Origin: Villigracilis sp024434165
GTDB lineage: Bacteria; Chloroflexota; Anaerolineae; Anaerolineales; Villigracilaceae
Reading direction: 5' to 3'
Length of the DNA stretch: 64,000 nt
Assembly (NCBI GenBank): GCA_030263665.1
Contig: SZPK01000012.1
Location: forward strand, 124,001 to 188,000
Within the stretch, counting starts at the first letter, position 1. Each line of letters opens with the position of its first letter. Shown here piece after piece: positions 8,050-15,027 of the stretch. The notes below the pieces were generated by a model. It saw nothing but the letters and a program-made list of their open reading frames with translations. It did no database searches and was not told where the DNA came from. A program made the translations under genes and the position numbers.

Positions 8050-8078
8050 ATTTTACTTGTATGCCTGACGTCAGTCAA
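8050..8078 (-). promoter_or_regulatory. Promoter of tRNA-Gly
   Basis: On the minus strand, TTGACT (8073-8078) and TAAAAT (8050-8055) are separated by exactly 17 bp, ending 12 bp before the mature tRNA. Its -35 box is only 5 bp from that of the divergent tRNA-Arg promoter. Confidence 0.75.
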
Positions 8079-8083
8079 GCACC

Positions 8084-8112
8084 TTGACCGTCCTGAGGCA
8101 TTACAGTACAAT
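8084..8112 (+). promoter_or_regulatory. Promoter of tRNA-Arg
   Basis: TTGACC (8084-8089) and TACAAT (8107-8112) are 17 bp apart and end 18 bp before the mature tRNA. The palindrome CTGACGTCAG (8065-8074) lies between this and the tRNA-Gly promoter. Confidence 0.75.
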
Positions 8113-8130
8113 ACAGCCCGCTTAATAAAT

Positions 8131-8207
8131 GCCCTCGTAGCTCAGTGGATTAGAGCGCTTGCTTGCGGAGCAATAGGTCGCGTGTTCGAGTCGCGCCGAG
8201 GGCGCCA
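8131..8207 (+). tRNA. tRNA-Arg (anticodon GCG)
   Basis: A 77-nt gene with encoded CCA. Acceptor GCCCTCG/CGAGGGC, D arm GCTC/GAGC, anticodon loop TTGCGGA (GCG, reading CGC/CGU), T arm GCGTG-TTCGAGT-CGCGC and discriminator G. The first anticodon stem pair (C-T) is mismatched. Most bacteria use an ACG (inosine) tRNA for these codons, so GCG is unusual. The 3' end is repeated twice downstream. Confidence 0.85.
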
Positions 8208-8387
8208 CAATCACCGTCTTTCGAACGAGAGACGGTTTTTCATTTTTTAGGCCGCGTGCCCCATCGAGGGACTTTTCGAGTCGCGCCGAGGGCGCCACAA
8301 TCACCGTCTTTCGAACGAGAGACGGTTTTTCGTTTTTTAGGCCGCGTGCCCCATCGAGGGACTTTTCGAGTCGCGCCGAGGGCGCCA
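8185..8387 (+). repeat. 90-bp tandem duplication of the tRNA-Arg 3' end and terminator
   Basis: The last 23 bases of tRNA-Arg (TTCGAG to CCA) recur at 8275-8297 and 8365-8387. Between them lie two almost identical 67-bp stretches that each contain the terminator hairpin; the units differ by a single base (catttttt versus cgtttttt). The copies lack the 5' part of the tRNA and are not genes. The third copy goes straight into the surE leader. Confidence 0.95.
8213..8240 (+). terminator. Terminator of tRNA-Arg
   Basis: The stem ACCGTCT/AGACGGT is extended by TCG/CGA around a tiny loop and followed by five Ts. An exact copy sits at 8303-8330 as part of the tandem duplication. Confidence 0.85.
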
Positions 8388-8395
8388 CAAATTTC

Positions 8396-8429
8396 GAGAA
8401 GCGGAACTTCCGCTTCTTTTGCTTATAAT
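8396..8429 (+). promoter_or_regulatory. Hairpin and -10 box before surE
   Basis: The hairpin GAAGCGGA/TCCGCTTC ends in CTTTTG and closes the tRNA-Arg region. It is followed immediately by TATAAT (8424-8429). The start codon of surE is only 10 bases beyond that box, so the mRNA leader would be about 4 bases. Confidence 0.6.
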
Positions 8430-8439
8430 TGGGACACAT

Positions 8440-9249
8440 ATGAACAAAAAGAAACCCCATATCCTCCTCACCAACGACGATGGCATCCGTTCGCCCGGTC
8501 TGTGGGCGGCGGCGAGTGAACTCTCGAAGATCGGCTACGTCACCGTCGCCGCGCCGCGCGAGCAATCCACCGGCATGGGGCGCAGCCTGCCCAGCACGTC
8601 GGATGGGATCATTCGCAAAGAGAAAGTACAGGTCAACGGTCAGGAATGGGAAGTGTACGCGGTAGGCGGCTCCCCGGCGCAAGCCGTCCTGCACGGCGTA
8701 TTGGAGATTGTCCCGCACAAACCCGACCTGGTCGTTTCGGGAATCAACTACGGAGAAAACGTTGGTTTGGGGATCACCATTTCCGGTACGGTGGGCGCGG
8801 CGATGGAAGCCGCCTCCCTCGGCTACCCCGCGCTGGCGGTCTCGCTCGAGACGGAAACCCATCAACACCTGAGCCACTCAGAAGAAGTGGATTTCAAAGC
8901 GGCGGGCTATTTCACCGCTTATTTTGCGAAACTGTTGTTGGAGAAGAAACTCTTCGATGGGGTGGATTTACTCAAGGTGGAAGTGCCGCGTCACGCCACG
9001 CCTGAGACGGGGTGGCAAATGGCGAGGCTTTCCCGCCACCGATACTATCAACCAATCCCCGCCCAAAGAGAATCCTGGGATGTGCCCGGCTCCATCGGAT
9101 ACAAGCACGATAACAGCATTGACCAGGAACCCCAGGACACCGACGTGCACGTTTTGCGCAAGAAGAAAATGGTCGCGGTCACGCCCATCAACCTGGACAT
9201 GACCGCGCGGGTGGATTTGAAGGAACTGGAAAATTATTTGCGGAAATAA
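8440..9249 (+). CDS. surE: 5'/3'-nucleotidase SurE
   Basis: A 269-residue SurE phosphatase acting on nucleoside monophosphates. The N-terminal strand I-L-L-T-N-D-D-G (metal-binding D13 and D14) is present, as are S-G-I-N-Y-G-E-N and S-G-T-V-G-A-A-M-E-A. A start 21 bases upstream is open, but M-N-K-K-K at 8440 gives the family N-terminus and sits right behind the -10 box. It is a stand-alone gene. The C-terminal part around residues 190-260 is less conserved, as in the family generally. Confidence 0.92.
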   Translation: MNKKKPHILLTNDDGIRSPGLWAAASELSKIGYVTVAAPREQSTGMGRSLPSTSDGIIRKEKVQVNGQEWEVYAVGGSPAQAVLHGVLEIVPHKPDLVVSGINYGENVGLGITISGTVGAAMEAASLGYPALAVSLETETHQHLSHSEEVDFKAAGYFTAYFAKLLLEKKLFDGVDLLKVEVPRHATPETGWQMARLSRHRYYQPIPAQRESWDVPGSIGYKHDNSIDQEPQDTDVHVLRKKKMVAVTPINLDMTARVDLKELENYLRK

Positions 9250-9252
9250 TTT

Positions 9253-9325
9253 CACCACAGATAAACACAGATGAAAAGGATCAGTCGTCAACCATCCGTG
9301 TTTATCTGCGTTCAGCTGTGGTCTA
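9253..9325. repeat. Inverted repeat between surE and the cupin gene
   Basis: Arms of the type CCACAGATAAACACAGATG and its complement flank a short centre. They form a long imperfect hairpin where two genes converge, so it may act as a bidirectional terminator. Similar text is common between genes of many environmental bacteria. Confidence 0.65.
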
Positions 9326-9646
9326 CGCGCGAATCATCGTCAACAGCATCTTGAATTTTTGGATCGCCCTCAACGCATGGGGTTCGTTGGCGGGCATGAT
9401 AATTGCATTCCCCTCTTTTAAGTGATACGGCTGACCGGAGATGGTCACTTCCGCCTCGCCTTCGAGGATGTGGACGAGCGCATCGTAGGGAGCGGTGTGC
9501 TCGCTCAAGCCCTGGTCTTTATCAAAGGCAAACAACGTAACGTTGCCCGCCTCCGCTTTGGTGATCTGGCGGCTGACAACCGAGCCTTCCTGATAACCGA
9601 CCATTTCAGCGAAATTTAGAATTTGCGATTTTGGTGCAGTGGACAT
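9323..9646 (-). CDS. Cupin domain protein
   Basis: A 107-residue single-domain cupin. Motif 1 reads E-H-T-A-P-Y-D-A-L-V-H-I-L-E-G-E-A and motif 2 reads K-E-G-N-A-I-I-M-P-A-N-E-P-H-A, giving the usual H, E and H metal ligands (one histidine of motif 1 is replaced by aspartate or alanine). GGAGGAA lies 6 bases before the ATG. Such small cupins bind metals or small ligands; no substrate can be named. The next gene in the same direction starts about 1.3 kb upstream, so this is probably its own unit. Confidence 0.82.
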   Translation of the reverse strand: MSTAPKSQILNFAEMVGYQEGSVVSRQITKAEAGNVTLFAFDKDQGLSEHTAPYDALVHILEGEAEVTISGQPYHLKEGNAIIMPANEPHALRAIQKFKMLLTMIRA

Positions 9647-9746
9647 GGATTCCTCCAGTGGGATGTTTTAACACGAAGGACACGAATTGCACAAAGGGGG
9701 AAAGAAAACCCATCTTGCGTATCCCTTCTTCGTGACCTATCTATCC

Positions 9747-10973
9747 TTAGTGTCTGATCATTTCTTCTTCCGGCGGTTTCAAGGAGCGAAACTCCCGGAA
9801 CAGCAACAGGTCATAGATGATTTTAAGCCCGCCGGATAAAAAAAACGGCGCGCTGAATAAAACCGGGATGCTGAAAAACACGCCGGTTAACGCCGGGGAG
9901 ATGGCGGCGCCCACGGAACGGGCGATGGCGGTCACGCCTGCGGCGGCGGAACGTTCGTCGGGGTCCACCACTGCCACCGTGTAAGATTGACGCGTCGGCA
10001 CATCCATTTGGGAGATGCTGAAGCGCAGGAGCAGGACTCCGATGGCGAGCGGCAGGCTCGGCATCAACGGGACGAGCATCAAAAGGATGTTGGACGGGAT
10101 GTGCGTGAAGACCATCGTGTTGATCAGCCCGATCTTTTCCGCAAGTTTGACCGCCAGCAAGGCTGAGATTCCCGCCAGAATATTCGCGCCAAAGAAGATA
10201 CTGCCGAGAATGCCCGTGTCCACGCCGAATTTGACGTGGAACCAATACGCCATCATGCTCTGCACGAGCAAACCGCCTGCGAAAGCGTCAATGGAAAAGA
10301 GCGCGCTCAATTTCAGCACGACGTTCCGCGAGCGGTGCAAGCCCAGCACTTTTTTATTTTGATTTTGGGTTTTGGCGGCTTCGATGGCGGGGGAAACGCC
10401 GAGAAACAGGATTCCCAAAACCAAGCCGCCTAACGCATACCCAAACAGGATGAAGCGATAGGATTCCAACGCCGACCAGCCCTGCGATTGAAGCCACTGT
10501 GCCAGCCAGCCGCCTGCCAGCGCGCCAAATGCGGACGAAAAGGATCCGCCCAGGTTGTACCAGGCAAAGAGTCTCGTGCGCGATTGGTCGGAGACCAGTT
10601 GGGTCAGTCCCGCCTGCTCGACAGCAAGAAAAGGACCGATCTCCTTGTCGTTCGGGCTGATGACACCGATGATCGCCGCCGCCGCAAGCACAACGATGTT
10701 CCTGGTCAGCACGAATACGATTCCCGCACCCAGCATGAGCAATGCCCCGATGAGCAGGGTGCGTTTGCGTCCAAAACCGTCCGCGCGGGTGGTGAGCCAA
10801 AGCGTGATGACCGCGTCTCCCGCAAAGGTGAGGGTGAATAACAAACCAACTTGTTTTTCAGTCAGCCCCGCCTCGGTCAGATACAGTGCAAGGATCACTG
10901 CGAGGAATCCGTAACAGAACATGCGGATGATGCGGGTGGTGAAGAGCAGGATGATGTCTTTGCGGTGAGGCAT
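9747..10973 (-). CDS. MFS transporter
   Basis: A 408-residue major facilitator with about 12 helices and the loop motif T-T-R-A-D-G-F-G-R-K-R-T between helices 2 and 3. An upstream GTG/ATG extension to 11042 would overlap chrA, so I chose M-P-H-R-K-D, which has AAAGGAC 9 bases before it. It follows chrA after 11 bp and is likely co-transcribed. The substrate is unknown; pairing with ChrA might suggest metal or anion efflux, but that is only inference. Confidence 0.85.
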   Translation of the reverse strand: MPHRKDIILLFTTRIIRMFCYGFLAVILALYLTEAGLTEKQVGLLFTLTFAGDAVITLWLTTRADGFGRKRTLLIGALLMLGAGIVFVLTRNIVVLAAAAIIGVISPNDKEIGPFLAVEQAGLTQLVSDQSRTRLFAWYNLGGSFSSAFGALAGGWLAQWLQSQGWSALESYRFILFGYALGGLVLGILFLGVSPAIEAAKTQNQNKKVLGLHRSRNVVLKLSALFSIDAFAGGLLVQSMMAYWFHVKFGVDTGILGSIFFGANILAGISALLAVKLAEKIGLINTMVFTHIPSNILLMLVPLMPSLPLAIGVLLLRFSISQMDVPTRQSYTVAVVDPDERSAAAGVTAIARSVGAAISPALTGVFFSIPVLFSAPFFLSGGLKIIYDLLLFREFRSLKPPEEEMIRH

Positions 10974-10984
10974 GATGTGTCCTT

Positions 10985-12154
10985 TTACATGAAAATCAAC
11001 CCGAACAAGCCCGCGGCAAGCACAACCACGGCGACCGTCCATTTGGATTTCGAGAGGAAGAGGACGATCAACGCCAGGCTGAAAACGATCCAGGCGTTCA
11101 AGCCCAAGACGGTCTCGTTCAAAATTCCAAGCGCGGTGACGGCGATGAGACCGACCACGCCTGCTGTGACTCCGTCCAAAAAGGCGTGCGCGGATTTGTT
11201 TTCGACGATTCGTTCGAGGGTTTCATGTCCGATCATGGTGAAGGCGAAGGCTGGGGCAAAGACACCGACGGTCATGGCAAGCGCGCCGAGCGGACCGCCG
11301 CCGATGTAGCCGACGAACGTGGAGAAGATGATGAGCGGCGCGGGGAGCAGGCCGGAAAGCGCGAGTCCATCCAGGAATTGGGCGTTGGTCAGCCACTGCC
11401 CCGCTGTCACCGCGTCGTGTTGAATGAAGGGAATCGCTGTGTATGCGCCTCCGAAGGTGAGCAGTCCCGCGCGCAGACCGGAAAACAGCAAAGCCCAAAT
11501 GGAGGGCGTGGCAGCTGCAATGGTGGTAACGGCTTGGGCGGCGGCAGGCGCAGAAAAGGTCAGGGCGTGGAAAAGGATTCCGATGGAAAACACAAGCCCA
11601 AGCGTCAGTGCGAGGCGGGAGCGTTCCATTCCAACGAGGGCGTAGATCAATCCTGCAATCAAAAGCGTGATCAAGAAATTCACATCAAACAGTTGAGCAA
11701 ATCCCGCGAGGAAGGCGATGCCCCACAGCCATTTGTTTTCATGCAGGGCGTGACCGCCGATGCGATTCACTGCGCGCACGATGAGCGCGGCGACGGCGGG
11801 CTGCATTCCGAGAAACGCGGATTGAAAGAGCGGCGAGTTGATGCCGTACGAAACGTACAGCCACGAAAGCGCGAACATGAGCAGAAAACCGGGAAGCATG
11901 AAGCCCAGCCCGGCAAGAAACGCACCGATTCGCCCGCGCGCGATCATGCCGAAATAAACGCACAACTCATGCGCTTCGGGTCCAGGCAATGCCTGATACA
12001 CCGCCAGCACGCGGTTGAAACGTTCGGGCGCGATCCATTTTTCTTCGTCCACAAGTTCCTGGCGAATCATCGCAATCTGCGCGACGGGTCCGCCCCAGGC
12101 GAGAAAGCCGAAATGAAGGAAGCGGAGGAAGAGTTGAAGGAGGGAGATGGGCAT
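10985..12154 (-). CDS. chrA: Chromate transporter family protein, two-domain
   Basis: A 389-residue CHR-family membrane protein with both homologous halves. The first half has F-G-x-x-A-W-G-G-P-V-A-Q and A-L-P-G-P-E-A; the second has L-T-F-G-G-A-Y-T-A-I-P and L-L-P-A-P-L. ChrA proteins expel chromate (or take up sulfate-like anions) using the proton gradient. It is the first gene of a pair with an MFS transporter. No chromate-responsive regulator is next to it, so a chromate role is a family inference only. Confidence 0.88.
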   Translation of the reverse strand: MPISLLQLFLRFLHFGFLAWGGPVAQIAMIRQELVDEEKWIAPERFNRVLAVYQALPGPEAHELCVYFGMIARGRIGAFLAGLGFMLPGFLLMFALSWLYVSYGINSPLFQSAFLGMQPAVAALIVRAVNRIGGHALHENKWLWGIAFLAGFAQLFDVNFLITLLIAGLIYALVGMERSRLALTLGLVFSIGILFHALTFSAPAAAQAVTTIAAATPSIWALLFSGLRAGLLTFGGAYTAIPFIQHDAVTAGQWLTNAQFLDGLALSGLLPAPLIIFSTFVGYIGGGPLGALAMTVGVFAPAFAFTMIGHETLERIVENKSAHAFLDGVTAGVVGLIAVTALGILNETVLGLNAWIVFSLALIVLFLSKSKWTVAVVVLAAGLFGLIFM

Positions 12155-12412
12155 GAGGGATAGAGGTCGGAGGTTGAAGGTCGAAAGTGGAAAGTAGAAA
12201 GTGGTGTCAGGTTTGGGTGAGTTGAGACAGCAGGCGATTCAAATTTTTTAGGATGACATCGCGCGCGGCTTGATAATTTTCGCTGACGGGCGGCACACCT
12301 TCCCAATGTTCGATGGAATTAACTATCCTTCCACGAAGTTCACGAAGAAGCACGAATTTCTTTCGATTTTCGTGACCATTCGTGTTCGTCGTGAATTCTT
12401 CTTCGCTTGTCG
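12155..12412. other. Gap with decayed repeats and a possible gene remnant
   Basis: No complete gene. On the minus strand a short open stretch ending at about 12210 (I-V-N-S-I-E-H-W-E-G, then R-D-V-I-L-K-N-L) reads like the end of a lost gene. Next to it lie variants of the cttcgtgaacttcgtgg type of intergenic text at about 12330-12400. Nothing here can be annotated firmly. Confidence 0.4.
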
Positions 12413-15001
12413 TCAGTTGTCATTTCGGGATAACTCCTTCAATATCGCCAGCGTTTCCATTTTGCCGCCCGTGCCGTTCTCGCCGCCGGGTCCCACACAC
12501 GAGGGACAGCCGTCTTCGCATTCGCATTCCTTCACCAATTCATAAGCGCGTTGAACGAGTTCATCATGAATTTCAAACAACCGCTGGCTGAAGCCGATTC
12601 CGGCAGGGACGAGATCGTACAAAACGACGGCGGGTTTTCCACCCGCTGCCGACCACGCGGGTTCGGAGAAGACTCCCAGGTCGCGCGGGTCGCACATCAG
12701 GAACAGCGGCGCAAGGTTGCCGAGCGCAAACCCCAAGCCCGCCAGCCCGCTGCGCATCCGCACGTTCTGCTCCACTTTTTGATGACAAGTGCGGCAGAGC
12801 GTGACGAGATTTTCCAAGCGATTTGCCTCTTCTTTGGATGTGAACGCGCGGAACGGGATTTTGTGATGCACGTCATGCTCGCGTGTGGATTCCACTGCGC
12901 CGCACACCTGACAGGTGAACTGGTCCCGGCTGCGGACGGCGAATCTTATCTTCTGCCAATCCGCTCCGTAGTCGTTGGGGTCGTTGGTCCATGCGCCGGA
13001 TTCGCGCAGGCGTTCGAGCGCGGCTTCGGAGAGGGTCAGCCAGTAGCCGGTGGTTTGCAGTTCGGAGGGCGGCATGTCCAGCGGTTCCAATCCCAGGTTT
13101 TCGTTGGTGAACCAGCGCAGTTTTTTGAAGCCGACGATCTGGGTTGTGACCTGGATTTCGCCATACCCTGCCTGCCCCCCTCTCCTGTTAGGAGAGGGGC
13201 TGGGGGTGAGGTCGGACAAAATTTGAATCTCCGAACGCTGCTGCGCCTCGGTGTAGTAGTCCAAGCCAACGGGGATCAATTGTGCGATGTGATTTTCGAG
13301 ATTGAGTTCCTGCACAAAATACTGCTGCGCCTCGTGCATGTAGATCGCGCTGGGGTGAACCATCCACGCGGCGGATTCGCCGTCCACGGTGCCGATGATT
13401 GTCGGTTTTCCATCTTCATCCGCCGCCTGCAAGACCACGCTTTGCGGCGAGGCGGAGCGCAGGGAAATGTTCGCGGCGGGATAAGCGTCCTGCATCCAGT
13501 AATATTTTTCGTCCGAGAAGTGCGCTTCGTTGTTGGAAGTTAGAAACTGGAGATACTCTTCGATGGTTTCCCATGACAACGAGCCGAACGACTCCCCTTT
13601 TTGAAACGGCAGTTCGAACATGGCGCAGCGCAGATGCTCCAGCAGAATCAACAGGTGATTCGGGTTGACCAGCGCCTGTTCGGGCGACCTGCCAAAGAAG
13701 TATTCGGGATGATGCGCGAGGAATTGATCCAACGGATTGGGCGAAGCCACCAGCACGGAAACGGCTGGATCATCGCCGCGGCCCGCGCGCCCCGCCTGCT
13801 GCCGCGCGCTGGCAATGGTGCCCGGATACCCGACGAGAATCGCCGCACCCAAGCCGCCGATGTCAATGCCAAGTTCGAGGGCATTGGTGGCAACGACGGT
13901 TTTGACCGAGCCGTTACGTAAGCCTTGTTCGATCTCGCGGCGCTGGTGAGGGAGGTAGCCGGAGCGATAGCCGCGAATGGAAGAGCCGATATTCGATAAT
14001 TCGGTGTTCGATCTTCGAATATCGAATATCGAATTTCCACCCTGCAAGTATGTCAAAATCATTTCCACCGTTCTTCTCGTGCGGGCAAAGACCACCGACT
14101 GAATGTCCCGCGCCAGCAGGTCGTTTGCCAGCCGCACGCTTTCGAGCAGGCTGCTCTTCCGCAAGCCGAGCGCCGCATCGGTGACGGGCGGATTGTAGAT
14201 GATGAAGTGCCGCTCGCCGCGCGAGGAGCCGTCGTTGTCAATCAACTCAACGGGTTTTTCGATCAGGGCTTCGGCAAGTTCCTTCGGGTTGCCGATGGTA
14301 GCGGAAGCTAGAATAAATTTTGGCTTGCTTCCGTAAAAATCCACCACGCGCTTCAGCCTGCGGATGACGTTGGCGACGTGCGAACCGAAGACTCCGCGAT
14401 AGGTGTGCGCCTCGTCAATGACGATGAAATGGAGATTCGAGAAAAAGTCGCTCCAGTTGGCGTGATGCGGCAGGATGCCGGTGTGCAGCATGTCGGGATT
14501 GGACAGCACAATGCGGGCGTTTTTGCGGATGGAAGGGCGGTCTTTCTGCGGGGTATCGCCATCGTAAATTCCAGCGATTAGTGACCAGTGATCGGTGACC
14601 AGTTGACGCAACACTGATAACTGATCACTGATGACTGATAACTGATCTTGCGCGAGGGCTTTGGTGGGAAATAAATACAACGCCCTTGCCTGCGGGTCTT
14701 CGAGCATGTTTGCGAGGACGGGCAGGTTGTAGGCGAGGGTCTTTCCGCTGGCGGTGCCGGTGGCAAGGATGACGTTTTGCCCGGCGCGGGTTTGATTCCA
14801 TGCTTCGAATTGGTGGGAGTAGAGCGAGGAAACTCCACGCTTGGATAATGCCTCTCGAAGCGGAGCAGGCAGGTCGTTCGGAAAAGGATGCGGCTGCGCG
14901 GGACGGGGGGGAGTCGTCCGCCAGGCGGCGATGTTCGGCGCGGTATCTGCATCCCGTTTCCAAAAATCCAAAAGAGGCTGAAGGGTGTTCAAAGGATTCA
15001 T
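12413..15001 (-). CDS. MrfA/YprA-like DEAD/DEAH helicase with HNH insertion
   Basis: An 862-residue superfamily 2 helicase. Walker A is A-T-G-T-A-S-G-K-T (about residue 80) and the DEAH-type box is V-I-D-E-A-H-T-Y-R-G (about 195). The C-terminal helicase half has G-Y-L-P-x-x-R-R-E-I-E, T-N-A-L-E-L-G-I-D-I-G and Q-Q-A-G-R-A-G-R. The DUF1998-type end carries the cysteine cluster C-x-C-x3-C-x2-C, as in MrfA, a repair helicase. An HNH-like module (C-Q-V-C-G ... H-H-K-I-P-F ... C-R-T-C-H, about 695-740) lies just before it. Three stretches of intergenic-type repeat run in frame at about 118-141, 320-341 and 595-612. M-N-P-L at 15001 avoids overlap with the divergent gene. Confidence 0.85.
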   Translation of the reverse strand: MNPLNTLQPLLDFWKRDADTAPNIAAWRTTPPRPAQPHPFPNDLPAPLREALSKRGVSSLYSHQFEAWNQTRAGQNVILATGTASGKTLAYNLPVLANMLEDPQARALYLFPTKALAQDQLSVISDQLSVLRQLVTDHWSLIAGIYDGDTPQKDRPSIRKNARIVLSNPDMLHTGILPHHANWSDFFSNLHFIVIDEAHTYRGVFGSHVANVIRRLKRVVDFYGSKPKFILASATIGNPKELAEALIEKPVELIDNDGSSRGERHFIIYNPPVTDAALGLRKSSLLESVRLANDLLARDIQSVVFARTRRTVEMILTYLQGGNSIFDIRRSNTELSNIGSSIRGYRSGYLPHQRREIEQGLRNGSVKTVVATNALELGIDIGGLGAAILVGYPGTIASARQQAGRAGRGDDPAVSVLVASPNPLDQFLAHHPEYFFGRSPEQALVNPNHLLILLEHLRCAMFELPFQKGESFGSLSWETIEEYLQFLTSNNEAHFSDEKYYWMQDAYPAANISLRSASPQSVVLQAADEDGKPTIIGTVDGESAAWMVHPSAIYMHEAQQYFVQELNLENHIAQLIPVGLDYYTEAQQRSEIQILSDLTPSPSPNRRGGQAGYGEIQVTTQIVGFKKLRWFTNENLGLEPLDMPPSELQTTGYWLTLSEAALERLRESGAWTNDPNDYGADWQKIRFAVRSRDQFTCQVCGAVESTREHDVHHKIPFRAFTSKEEANRLENLVTLCRTCHQKVEQNVRMRSGLAGLGFALGNLAPLFLMCDPRDLGVFSEPAWSAAGGKPAVVLYDLVPAGIGFSQRLFEIHDELVQRAYELVKECECEDGCPSCVGPGGENGTGGKMETLAILKELSRNDN

Positions 15002-15015
15002 TAAGCCGGAGTCAA

Positions 15016-15021
15016 TAGAAT
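15016..15021 (+). promoter_or_regulatory. -10 box directly before the GT39-like gene
   Basis: TAGAAT ends 6 bases before the ATG at 15028, so transcription would begin at or very near the start codon (leaderless mRNA). The whole divergent gap to the helicase is only 26 bp. Confidence 0.4.
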
Positions 15022-15027
15022 TGTCGA

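Noticed and set aside
8275..8387. Two further tRNA-Arg genes
   Set aside because: Only the last 23 bases of the tRNA are present; the 5' acceptor half, D arm and anticodon arm are absent.
8131..8440. Integrated genetic element at the tRNA-Arg end
   Set aside because: The repeats could be attachment-site scars, but no integrase or foreign genes lie between or beside them.
11186..12163. A 325-residue + strand open frame opposite chrA
   Set aside because: Antisense shadow of the two-domain chromate transporter; low complexity and no motif.
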